A program made the translations under genes and the position numbers. Shown in pieces: positions 8,107 through 16,026 of a DNA stretch of 64,000 nt. The notes under the pieces are model-generated. The model was not told the origin of the DNA, did no database searches, and worked only from the letters and a program-made list of their open reading frames with translations. Each line of letters begins with the position of its first letter. Position 1 is the stretch's first letter. This DNA is from Nonlabens sp. (lineage in GTDB: Bacteria; Bacteroidota; Bacteroidia; Flavobacteriales; Flavobacteriaceae): positions 62,001-126,000 of the forward strand of contig JAHDIQ010000003.1 in NCBI GenBank assembly GCA_020630715.1, read 5' to 3'.

Positions 8107-9096
8107 TTATTCCTTAACGACTTTTAGTGTTTGTTGAGATTCTTGATTTTGAACACGTAATAGATATAATCCAGTTTCAAGATCCCTGAATAAAATATTT
8201 GAATTCTCAAAATCACCAGATACTAGTAACTGCCCGGCAATGCTATAAAGTTCATAAGAACCAGACACTATAGAGATGTTTAATAGATTACTTACTAAAG
8301 GATTAGGATAAGTCGTAATACGATTAACATCACTAATACTAGCAGGAGCATCTGCATATCCATGTTTATATTGAAAATTAAATGCAAATAATAAGCTTAA
8401 TAGAAATGGTGAGCTACCTTCTATAAGACTATAACTATTTACTGCGGTGGGAAATGAGTTTTGATCAATAGTTGCTACAAAATCGTCCATAAATGAGGTC
8501 ACGTTGATAGGTGGATCCATGTTCCACCATCCAGCTTCATTAGTCATGGTTTGTATGGAAATTCCATCTGAATTTACGGCATTAATAACTGCGCCACTGA
8601 TTCCTGAGTCTACATTAGCGGTAAACACGTTATCTAAATCATTATCAATGTAGATAAACCCATAGGATTGAGGCTCAGATATTTGATAGTATGATATCCC
8701 ATTGTCCACTCGGTTTCCTTGAGGATCTAAACCATCAGAAAGTTCATTAACGCTAGTGCCATTTAAATCTGCATTTACGGTTGCTTGCGTAAAACCTAAA
8801 ATAGGCAAAGAACCATTAACAGGATCTCCACCAACAGGAATTCTACCAGTCGCCGTTACTTGGATTCCAGGTCCTAAGGTGGATGGATTAAACGTAAACA
8901 TAGGTATTACCGCATCAGGATGATTCACAGTCACATTCGTATAAGTTTCTGTAGGTGATAGATTAGTCACGGTATAGGTGACATCAGCATACTCGCCTAT
9001 AGTACCATTTGTCACATCCATATCAAAATCTAAATCTGTTTGTGCAGTTAGAAATCCAGCACACAAAAAAATGAGTAAACAGGTAATTAGTTTCAT
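8107..9096 (-). CDS. Secreted protein with T9SS type A sorting domain
   Basis: A 329-residue protein with signal peptide (MKLITCLLIFLCAGFLTAQ) and a C-terminal domain of about 75 residues (YPNPLVSNLLNISI ... LETGLYLLRVQNQESQQTLKVVKE) typical of type A cargo of the type IX secretion system. The middle contains a repeat-like extracellular domain (VTYTVTNLSPTETYTNVTV) that resembles DUF11/Ig-like modules. Two elements are odd: the C-terminal domain follows directly on a stretch rich in Phe and Leu, and there is no recognised catalytic domain. Its role is unknown; probably a cell-surface protein. Confidence 0.8.
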   Translation of the reverse strand: MKLITCLLIFLCAGFLTAQTDLDFDMDVTNGTIGEYADVTYTVTNLSPTETYTNVTVNHPDAVIPMFTFNPSTLGPGIQVTATGRIPVGGDPVNGSLPILGFTQATVNADLNGTSVNELSDGLDPQGNRVDNGISYYQISEPQSYGFIYIDNDLDNVFTANVDSGISGAVINAVNSDGISIQTMTNEAGWWNMDPPINVTSFMDDFVATIDQNSFPTAVNSYSLIEGSSPFLLSLLFAFNFQYKHGYADAPASISDVNRITTYPNPLVSNLLNISIVSGSYELYSIAGQLLVSGDFENSNILFRDLETGLYLLRVQNQESQQTLKVVKE

Positions 9097-9134
9097 AAAA
9101 GCAAGATAACAAAAAAGGAGTGAGTTTAGAATTA

Positions 9135-9150
9135 CGCTTTCGCGAAAGCA
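9135..9150. repeat. 16-bp palindrome, one mismatch (9.1 kb gap)
   Basis: CGCTTTCGCGAAAGCA, the consensus with the last base changed, lies between the divergent genes at 8107 and 9256. Confidence 0.85.
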
Positions 9151-9255
9151 AAATAATCACAACATTTTAGTTTTAACACTATTTAACAAAACCGCATTTG
9201 TAATAATCTCGTAAGTAATGTTGAGAGCCAATTAACTTTTAAAATCTCAATACTT

Positions 9256-9909
9256 ATGAAAACAACAAAAAAATTATTTGCGGTCACAGCGGTAATAATG
9301 ATGGTTATAGCAATAATCGCCGCAGATCATATCGATGCACCAGCGGTGCAAGGTGGAACCAGTGACATAACAGATTTCTATGCCTTTCAGGGCGAGGACT
9401 CTAACAACATTGCTTTTGTAGCAAATTTACAAGGCTTATTATCTCCAGGCGCGACTGCGGCAGCAACATTTGATGAAAATGTATTAATAGAATTCAATAT
9501 AGATACTGATGGTGACGCTGTGGAGGATCTAGTGATTCAAGCAGTTGCTAGAGATGGTAAGATGTACGTTTTTGGTCCAGATGTGCCTAACGGGACAGGC
9601 CTTAATAGTACCATTTTATCAAATTCGCTAAATCAATTATCTGTGGATATGACTCCTTATGGGCAACCTGCAATTGTAGAAAGTGCTAATGGGATGATGG
9701 CATTTGCTGGTCCCAGAGATGATCCATTTTTTATGGATTTTGCTCAGTATGGAGAAATCATAGCAGGTAACGCCACTAGTTTCAATAATCCAGGATCAGA
9801 CACATTTGCTGGTACAAATGTACTATCTGTGGTGGTAGAAGTTCCTAAGACTATGATAGGTGGAACTGGTACGATCAATACATGGGTAGAAACAAAGAGA
9901 AAACAATAA
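9256..9909 (+). CDS. DUF4331 secreted protein
   Basis: A 217-residue protein with a hydrophobic N-terminal signal and the DUF4331 hallmark ADHIDAPAVQ near residue 23, followed by DITDFYAFQG. The family is exported and has no established function. The gene is followed 17 bp later by a second DUF4331 protein (9927) and a TPR lipoprotein (10604), a co-directional set, with sigma/anti-sigma genes convergent to it, which may be its regulator (inference from position). Confidence 0.85.
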   Translation: MKTTKKLFAVTAVIMMVIAIIAADHIDAPAVQGGTSDITDFYAFQGEDSNNIAFVANLQGLLSPGATAAATFDENVLIEFNIDTDGDAVEDLVIQAVARDGKMYVFGPDVPNGTGLNSTILSNSLNQLSVDMTPYGQPAIVESANGMMAFAGPRDDPFFMDFAQYGEIIAGNATSFNNPGSDTFAGTNVLSVVVEVPKTMIGGTGTINTWVETKRKQ

Positions 9910-9926
9910 TCAAAAAACTTAAAACA

Positions 9927-10487
9927 ATGAATTCAAATATATTTAAATCACTAATCGCGATGGCAGTTATAGCAGTTGCTTTTACGAGCTGTAGCGATGA
10001 TGATGACGTCATGGATCAAATGAGTGGTCCAGATTTTTCAGGAACTTTTGTACAACAAGACCAGATGGGAAGACCTGCGGTAAATACTGTTTTTGTATCT
10101 GGTGGATCAAAAGATAGTTTTAACGTTACGATTCCATCGCAACAAGATGCAGCTTTTCAATCCATGTTTCAAACTAATTTAGAGGCATTAAGTCCAGCGT
10201 TTGCAAATCCGGGAGATGCTAATGCTTTAGGACAGGATGCGGCAACCTTCACAGGATTACTAGCGACAGATGTGCTTAATGTATCCTTAGACGGAACAAC
10301 TACATTTTTTGATGGAACTAATGTGCTTACCGGTCGTAATCTTGCAGATGATGTGATCACTGTAGAATTACTTTTGATTTTTGGTGGTGAAGATTTTTCT
10401 GAAAATCCAGGCTTATCAAATGATAATGTAGATGCAAATGATAAAGCATTTGAAACGTCATTTCCATACCTGGCATCACCGTGGTAA
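9927..10487 (+). CDS. DUF4331-like lipoprotein
   Basis: The ATG at 9927 gives 186 residues with a lipoprotein signal (VIAVAFTSC, then SDDDD); an upstream in-frame ATG at 9882 lies within the previous gene and precedes the signal, so it is rejected. The body resembles the C-terminal half of DUF4331 proteins (GRNLADDVITVELLLIFGGED). It seems to be a short paralogue of its upstream neighbour. Function is unknown; anchored in the periplasm or at the outer membrane. Confidence 0.78.
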   Translation: MNSNIFKSLIAMAVIAVAFTSCSDDDDVMDQMSGPDFSGTFVQQDQMGRPAVNTVFVSGGSKDSFNVTIPSQQDAAFQSMFQTNLEALSPAFANPGDANALGQDAATFTGLLATDVLNVSLDGTTTFFDGTNVLTGRNLADDVITVELLLIFGGEDFSENPGLSNDNVDANDKAFETSFPYLASPW

Positions 10488-10511
10488 GTCCACGCTAAAT
10501 ACTTATTCATA

Positions 10512-10565
10512 AATAGAAAGTGAGCTGGAAAAATGGCTTCTCAAACGCTCACTTTCTATTTTTTA
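10512..10565 (+). terminator. Rho-independent terminator after the DUF4331 pair
   Basis: Arms AATAGAAAGTGAGC (10512-10525) and GCTCACTTTCTATT (10547-10560) are perfectly complementary over 14 bp and are followed by a T run. Confidence 0.85.
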
Positions 10566-10603
10566 TTACCCAACTAAGTTCAACTGAATAAAACCCAACA
10601 ACT

Positions 10604-11884
10604 ATGAAAACGATACACTTTTACATTTCCATTATACTAATCGCAATACTAGCATCTAGTTGCAGTAATACGATAACACAAAAAGCAGATTTTGCACAGT
10701 TTTTAGAAACGGCAGTTGATCTGGATCCTCTAGAAGCAGATGTTGCTTTCTGGACAAAAAAAATTAAGAATGATGAGAATCAACATCCATTCTACGTACA
10801 GCGATCTGCTGTATACCAAAAATTATTTGATGCTAGCGGTGATATTGTCAACTTGAAATTAGCCGAAAAAGATCTAGTAAAAGCAATTGAGCTTACTAAT
10901 AATCGTAACTCATCTTACTTAAGAGCGCTAGCGTCAAATTATATTTCTCAACATAGATTTAAGGAGTCTTTACAGTTACTAACTAGTGCTCAAGAAATGG
11001 GCGATCATCTAATAAGAACTCAAAAAATGCTGTTTGATGTTCACTTAGAATTAGGTAATTATACAACTGCACAACAGTATTTAAAAGAAGTTGAAAAAGA
11101 TGGTGGTTTTGATTACTACATCAGACTTGCAAAATGGGAAGATCATAATGGTAACCTTGAAGGAGCGATCTTTAATATGGAACGCGCTGCCTCTATTGCA
11201 GAGTCTTCAAATCTGAATAGTCTTAAACAATGGTCTTATACTAATCTTGCAGATTTTTACGGCCATGCAGGCGAAATTGAAAAAAGCTATCAGCATTTTA
11301 TAAAAGCTTTGCAAATAGATCCTCAAGACGCGTATGCAAAAAAAGGAATCGCATGGATTTTATATTCTTATGAAAATCAACCTAAAGAAGCACTAGCTAT
11401 TCTAGAACATTGTACAGCTTATTACAAATCACCAGACTATGAATTGTTAAAGGCACAGATTGCTTCATTTATTGGTAATAATGATCTTAAGGATCAATCT
11501 ATAAAAAGTTATATAGCCATGAGCGATAATCCACTTTATGGAGATATGTATAACTCTCATACAGCCATGATGTTTAATGACGAATTATCGCAACCTAAAA
11601 ATGCGATAACGCTAGCAAAAGAAGAAGTAAATAATAGACCTACTCCAGCATCTTATGATCTATTAGCATGGAGTTATTATAATGCTGATGAGACAGATCT
11701 TGCTTTGCAAATTATAGATGAGAAAGTATATGGAAAAACTTTTGAACCAGCCGTATTGTTTCATATCGCGGTGATATATAAAGAAGCTGGTCGCATAGAT
11801 GAGGTAAATGAATTGAAAGAAGAATTAGTAGCAAGTTCTTATGAATTAGGACCACTTACAGAGTCTAAAGTAAATCAATTGTAA
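10604..11884 (+). CDS. TPR-repeat lipoprotein
   Basis: A 426-residue protein with a lipoprotein signal (ILIAILASSC) and several tetratricopeptide-like helical repeats, for example around residues 60-130, 205-260 and 345-410 (YSYENQPKEALAILEHC). TPRs mediate protein contacts; no catalytic domain is seen. It lies after two DUF4331 genes, from which it is separated by a strong terminator, so it has its own promoter. The role is unknown. Confidence 0.75.
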   Translation: MKTIHFYISIILIAILASSCSNTITQKADFAQFLETAVDLDPLEADVAFWTKKIKNDENQHPFYVQRSAVYQKLFDASGDIVNLKLAEKDLVKAIELTNNRNSSYLRALASNYISQHRFKESLQLLTSAQEMGDHLIRTQKMLFDVHLELGNYTTAQQYLKEVEKDGGFDYYIRLAKWEDHNGNLEGAIFNMERAASIAESSNLNSLKQWSYTNLADFYGHAGEIEKSYQHFIKALQIDPQDAYAKKGIAWILYSYENQPKEALAILEHCTAYYKSPDYELLKAQIASFIGNNDLKDQSIKSYIAMSDNPLYGDMYNSHTAMMFNDELSQPKNAITLAKEEVNNRPTPASYDLLAWSYYNADETDLALQIIDEKVYGKTFEPAVLFHIAVIYKEAGRIDEVNELKEELVASSYELGPLTESKVNQL

Positions 11885-11902
11885 GAATGAATCTTTAAGT
11901 TT

Positions 11903-12026
11903 AATCTAATTTAAAAATGAAATTTCATTTGCTAGATTATTTATGAGGCAGTTTTTAAAGTAAATAAGTAAATTGGTTTAGTTGGTTGGTAGAGCGTCTG
12001 TACTTCATTGTACAGGCGTTCTTTTT
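11903..12026. terminator. Two hairpins after the TPR gene, second a terminator
   Basis: A first fold (11903-11938) centres on the palindrome AAATGAAATTTCATTT (11915-11930), framed by AATCTA and TAGATT. The second (11991-12022) pairs AGCGTCTGTAC with GTACAGGCGTT and runs into TTTTTT, a good rho-independent terminator. Confidence 0.75.
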
Positions 12027-12127
12027 TGTAATGATTGATCTTTGTACTGGAATTGATATAAATGAAAAAGACCAGTAATAAAATACTGATCTTCAATTCT
12101 ATTATATGAAATACTCGTTGTAGTGGT

Positions 12128-12922
12128 TTATGGAGTAGAAGAAACTATTCCTAGAGTATGTAATTGCTCCATAGTAGGTGATTCACTACCACCAGCAGGT
12201 TCTAGAGTAATTCCAAAAGCCTGACTTTCATTTTCATTTGCGATGGCAAATACTTTATCCGTATCCTGATTAAAATTATCAATAGTACCTAGACTCGTAG
12301 GTGTTAATGGGTTTAAAGTAAGTGACCAGACTTGCCACACTTTTCCATCTGGAGCTTCAGGTAAACCTTGTGCATCTAGATAAATGGTGTTGTCCTTTTT
12401 GTTCCAATATACTTTTGCATAAGAAGTGTCAAAATCACCTTGTCCACCTAACGGTATTGAAATGATATCTTTATCCCTTAATTGTTGCAACACGTTCTCT
12501 GTGTTAGCTAGATCGTCTTGAACGGTTTCAATTTCAGAATTTAAGAACTCATTATCTTGAGAAACAACTTCTAATTGATCTTGTAAGCTTTGATTATTTT
12601 GATACGTGTAAAATAATCCAGATGCCAGTAAAATAGACGCTGCCCATCCTGTATATGAAATCCAGTTATTTGATTTAGGAGCTATAGATTGTACTGGTGT
12701 ATCATCAATGTCTAGTTGACTTTTAATAGAATCAAAAGAGTTAGCGTTTTTAGAAACGGCCGCTGTTAATTTCACAATCGCCAGTTCTATTTCTTCAACT
12801 TCACGCTTTACTTCAGGATATGATGCGATCATAGAGGCAACTTCCTGATTTTCTGTCTCAGAAAGTTTACCGGCTACGTATAGCTCTAAAATACCAGATT
12901 CTATGTATTCTTTTACATCCAT
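12128..12922 (-). CDS. Anti-sigma factor, RskA C-terminal type
   Basis: A 264-residue membrane protein: a cytoplasmic N-terminal zinc-finger-like/ASD segment (residues 1-50), one membrane helix near residue 90 (WISYTGWAASILLASGLFYT), a short coiled coil (about 105-150) and a C-terminal RskA-type extracellular domain (LPEAPDGKVWQVWSL). It would hold its ECF sigma at the membrane until an envelope signal. The sigma gene stands directly upstream, with a stop codon 1 bp from this start, so both are co-transcribed. Confidence 0.85.
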   Translation of the reverse strand: MDVKEYIESGILELYVAGKLSETENQEVASMIASYPEVKREVEEIELAIVKLTAAVSKNANSFDSIKSQLDIDDTPVQSIAPKSNNWISYTGWAASILLASGLFYTYQNNQSLQDQLEVVSQDNEFLNSEIETVQDDLANTENVLQQLRDKDIISIPLGGQGDFDTSYAKVYWNKKDNTIYLDAQGLPEAPDGKVWQVWSLTLNPLTPTSLGTIDNFNQDTDKVFAIANENESQAFGITLEPAGGSESPTMEQLHTLGIVSSTP

Positions 12923-12923
12923 A

Positions 12924-13455
12924 TTACAATACCATATCCCTTAATTGCTGGATACAGTTTCTATTACGTGTTTTAATTGTTCCTAGAGGATTTTTTAATT
13001 CCTCTGAAGCTTCTTTATGTGTATAACCTTTAAAATAAAGGAGTTCAATTAGTTTTTTACAAGTGTCACCTAAATTTTTTAAATAGTTGGCTATTCCTAT
13101 AGCATCCGTTTTACCATCTAGGTTTGAATGGTCTTCAATTATATTTACGAAAAAATCTGCATCTAGGTTTTGTTTTCCTTGTTTAAAAGACTTTGACCTT
13201 GTGGCATCAATAGCAGTGTTTCTGGCTATGTTGAGCATCCAGGTAAAAAAAACGACCTTTTTTACTAGAATAGGTGTCGGCATTTTTCCACGCCTTCATA
13301 AATACATCTTGCAGTAACTCGTCAGCTAGATCTTGATTTTTTACAATAGCATAGATAACACCATGAATACTTCCATGGTACATGCTGTATAAAGTCTCAA
13401 AAGCCTTTACATCTTTGTTCTTAAATCGTTCAACTAGTTCTTCTAGGTTTGCCAT
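12924..13455 (-). pseudogene. ECF RNA polymerase sigma factor, frameshifted
   Basis: Two overlapping frames together make one sigma-70 family ECF protein of about 176 residues. The first frame (13455 downwards) covers region 2 (MANLEELVERFKNKDVKAFE to YSSKKGRFF); the second continues with TWMLNIARNTAIDATRSK and region 4 (YFKGYTHKEASEELKNPLGT). The break is at a run of eight A on the plus strand (13245-13252); seven would restore the frame. It may be a real null allele, a phase-variable or slippage site, or a sequencing error. The intact protein would be the partner of the anti-sigma factor downstream. Confidence 0.85.
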
Positions 13456-13569
13456 GAAGGAATTTGTGCCAGACTTTAAAAGTACAAAAGACTAACCGTT
13501 AAATCATATGATTTGATTATTTTCTGTAGGACTTTTAGGATGTTATAAATATGATGAGTATTTGAATTA

Positions 13570-13585
13570 CGCTTTCGCGAAAGCG
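13570..13585. repeat. 16-bp palindrome, perfect copy (before paaG)
   Basis: CGCTTTCGCGAAAGCG, extended to a 20-bp palindrome by TTA/TAA flanks, in the presumed 5' untranslated region of paaG. Confidence 0.95.
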
Positions 13586-13619
13586 TAACAACCATTACCT
13601 TTATGCAAACTAAAAACCT

Positions 13620-14399
13620 ATGTCTGATTCTATTACTTTACAGATAGAAAATAGTGTCGCAACCATCACGTTGAATCGTCCTAAAGTATTTAATTCTTTT
13701 AATCGTGAGATGGCATTTGCCATGCAAGATGCGCTAGATCGGTGTCGAGAAGATGATGTGCGAGCAGTGATGATTACAGGAGAAGGAAAAGCTTTTTGTG
13801 CTGGTCAGGATATTCAGGAAATTACAGATCCAGATTTAAATCCCGGATTTAAAGCCATTCTGGACGATCACTATAATCCTATTGTTTTAAAAATTAGAAA
13901 TCTAGAAAAACCAGTCCTTGCAGCCGTTAATGGAGTCGCCGCTGGAGCAGGCGCAAATATTGCAATTTGCTGTGATGTCGTTATCGCGACAGAAAGTGCT
14001 GCTTTTATACAAGCATTTTCTAAAATAGGATTGATACCAGATAGTGCGGGAACTTTCTTTTTACCTCGATTAATAGGCTTTGGTAAAGCAAGTGCTACCA
14101 TGATGCTGGCTGATAAAATATCAGCGGCTGAAGCTGAGCAAATGGGAATGATCTACAAATCTGTTCCAGATGCTGATTTTTTTGCAACGGCTAAAAAGAC
14201 AGCGCAAAAACTAGCTGCGTTACCAACTGTTGCTTTAGCAAATACTAAAAAAGCACTCAATCAATCGTTTTACAATACCGTAGAAGAACAACTAGCTCTA
14301 GAATCAAAACTTCAAATAGAAAGTGCATCCACAGAAGATTATGCAGAAGGTGTTGCGAGTTTTATGGAAAAACGTAAGCCTGAGTTTAAAGGGAAATAA
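13620..14399 (+). CDS. paaG: 2-(1,2-epoxy-1,2-dihydrophenyl)acetyl-CoA isomerase PaaG
   Basis: A 259-residue crotonase-fold enzyme that turns the ring epoxide into oxepin-CoA. The oxyanion-hole stretches AFCAGQDIQEI (residues about 60-70) and NGVAAGAGANIA (about 104-115), and the PaaG-like SKIGLIPDSAGTFFLPRL are present. It is the first gene of a paaG-H-I run with short spacings (41 bp to paaH). Distinguishing PaaG from PaaF rests on overall similarity; the gene at 26375 is taken as the hydratase. Confidence 0.9.
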   Translation: MSDSITLQIENSVATITLNRPKVFNSFNREMAFAMQDALDRCREDDVRAVMITGEGKAFCAGQDIQEITDPDLNPGFKAILDDHYNPIVLKIRNLEKPVLAAVNGVAAGAGANIAICCDVVIATESAAFIQAFSKIGLIPDSAGTFFLPRLIGFGKASATMMLADKISAAEAEQMGMIYKSVPDADFFATAKKTAQKLAALPTVALANTKKALNQSFYNTVEEQLALESKLQIESASTEDYAEGVASFMEKRKPEFKGK

Positions 14400-14440
14400 A
14401 GAATATCAAACATCGATTAAAGAACATTGAATACTGAAAT

Positions 14441-15613
14441 ATGGAAATCAACAAAGTCGGAGTAATAGGTGCAGGAACAATGGGTAGTGGTATTGCTCAA
14501 GTAGCTGCCACAGCTGGTTGTATAGTTAAGTTGTTTGATGTGAATCAGGAACAACTGGATAAGGCAAAAGCAGCGCTAGAAAAAATCATGAATAGGTTAA
14601 TTGATAAAGGTAGAATAGACACTACAGAAAAAAACCGTATTCAATCTAATATATCTTATGTAAATACAATTAAAGATCTAGCCGACTCAGATCTTACGAT
14701 TGAGGCGATTATAGAAAATCTAGATATTAAGAAAAAAGTGTTTCAGGAACTAGAATCCTATGTTTCTGATGATGGTATCATTGCTTCAAACACATCTAGT
14801 TTAAGTATTGCTAGTATCGCAGGATCATTAAAAAAACCAGAACGTTGTATAGGAATTCACTTTTTTAATCCTGCACCTTTAATGAAACTAGTTGAGGTAA
14901 TTCCTGCGGTACAAACTACCCAAAATGTAACCGATACTTGCGTGAATACTATTGAAAACTGGAAGAAAGTGGTCGCAGTGGCAAAGGATACTCCTGGTTT
15001 TATCGTGAATCGTGTAGCACGACCTTTTTACAGTGAATCGTTACGTATTTATGAGGAAGGAATGGCCAGTTTTGCAACCATAGATTATGCGTTAAAAGCC
15101 TTAGGTTTTAAAATGGGACCTTTTGAATTGATGGATTATATAGGTCATGATGTGAATTATGTGGTAACAGAAACCGTTTTCACGGCATTTTACTTTGATC
15201 CTAGATATAAGCCATCACTTACCCAAAAACGACTGGTAGAAGCTGGATGGTTAGGACGCAAATCAGGACGTGGCTTTTATGATTATGTGAATGTGGATAG
15301 TGAGTACGCTTTCGCGAAAGCGAACCCAGAAAAATCACCTGAGCTCATTCAAGAAATCCAAGATAGAGTATTAACCATGTTGATCAATGAGGCTGCAGAT
15401 GCGTTATTCTTAAACATTGCAACAGCACAAGGAATAGACAGTGCCATGACTAAAGGTGTGAATTATCCTAAAGGATTGCTGGCCTGGGCAAATGAAAAAG
15501 GAATTGACTGGTGCGTGAATCAACTAGATGCGATGTATGATATGTATCGTGAAGATCGATATCGATGCTCGCCACTATTACGCAAAATGAAGGTTGCTGG
15601 AACTCAATTTTAA
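14441..15613 (+). CDS. paaH: 3-hydroxyacyl-CoA dehydrogenase PaaH (3-hydroxyadipyl-CoA dehydrogenase)
   Basis: A 390-residue NAD-dependent dehydrogenase oxidising 3-hydroxyadipyl-CoA to 3-oxoadipyl-CoA. The N-terminal Rossmann motif GVIGAGTMGSGIAQ is at residues 7-20, the catalytic region GIHFFNPAPLMKLVE at about 137-151, and two C-terminal helical domains follow. The 16-bp palindrome at 15307 codes YAFAKAN within the linker between the two C-terminal domains. It overlaps a longer reading of paaI, but the true paaI start lies 5 bp after its stop. Confidence 0.93.
   Translation: MEINKVGVIGAGTMGSGIAQVAATAGCIVKLFDVNQEQLDKAKAALEKIMNRLIDKGRIDTTEKNRIQSNISYVNTIKDLADSDLTIEAIIENLDIKKKVFQELESYVSDDGIIASNTSSLSIASIAGSLKKPERCIGIHFFNPAPLMKLVEVIPAVQTTQNVTDTCVNTIENWKKVVAVAKDTPGFIVNRVARPFYSESLRIYEEGMASFATIDYALKALGFKMGPFELMDYIGHDVNYVVTETVFTAFYFDPRYKPSLTQKRLVEAGWLGRKSGRGFYDYVNVDSEYAFAKANPEKSPELIQEIQDRVLTMLINEAADALFLNIATAQGIDSAMTKGVNYPKGLLAWANEKGIDWCVNQLDAMYDMYREDRYRCSPLLRKMKVAGTQF
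15307..15322. repeat. 16-bp palindrome, perfect copy (in paaH)
   Basis: CGCTTTCGCGAAAGCG within paaH, read as A-F-A-K-A in the loop between two helical C-terminal domains. Confidence 0.95.
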
Positions 15614-15618
15614 TTGTA

Positions 15619-16023
15619 ATGGACGGAAAACAAATTCCAGCAAAAATGCTTTCGCTCGATCCTTATTCGCAATGGCTAGGAATCAAAATACTATCGGTTG
15701 AAATAGGTTGCGTGAAATTAGGAATGGCCATTAGACCAGAAATGCTCAATAGCATGGGAAAAGCTCATGGTGGAATTACCTATGCACTAGCAGATACTGC
15801 TTTTGGCTTTACTTCAAATACGCACGGTAAGTATGCCGTTTCCATAGAAACCAGTATTAATCATATAGAAGCACTAGAAGAAGGCGACTTTATCACAGCA
15901 GAATGTACGCTGGATAAAACCAAAACTAAAGTAGGTTTTAACATCGTTGAGGTAAAAAAAGGCGATGAACTCGTCGCGCTTTTTAAAGGTGTGGTTTATA
16001 GGACGAATAAAGATTGGGAATAA
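15619..16023 (+). CDS. paaI: Phenylacetyl-CoA thioesterase PaaI
   Basis: A 134-residue hotdog-fold thioesterase, of usual PaaI length from the ATG at 15619; an earlier in-frame ATG (15565) lies inside paaH and is rejected. The catalytic-loop sequence NSMGKAHGGITYALADTAFGF contains the conserved HGG and following Asp. PaaI releases CoA from ring-opened or dead-end thioesters to prevent CoA trapping. It ends the paaG-H-I run and stops 3 bp from the convergent gene at 16027. Confidence 0.92.
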   Translation: MDGKQIPAKMLSLDPYSQWLGIKILSVEIGCVKLGMAIRPEMLNSMGKAHGGITYALADTAFGFTSNTHGKYAVSIETSINHIEALEEGDFITAECTLDKTKTKVGFNIVEVKKGDELVALFKGVVYRTNKDWE

Positions 16024-16026
16024 ACC

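Noticed and set aside
11975-12025. tRNA-like text (GGTAGAGCG followed by an anticodon-like stem)
   Set aside because: There is no acceptor stem, no T arm and no CCA or TTCGA-type loop; the stem runs straight into a T tract, so it is a terminator.
13245-13252. Programmed ribosomal frameshift in the ECF sigma gene
   Set aside because: The run of A/T alone is suggestive, but no stimulatory structure or family precedent is known to me; a mutation, slippage or sequence error is simpler.
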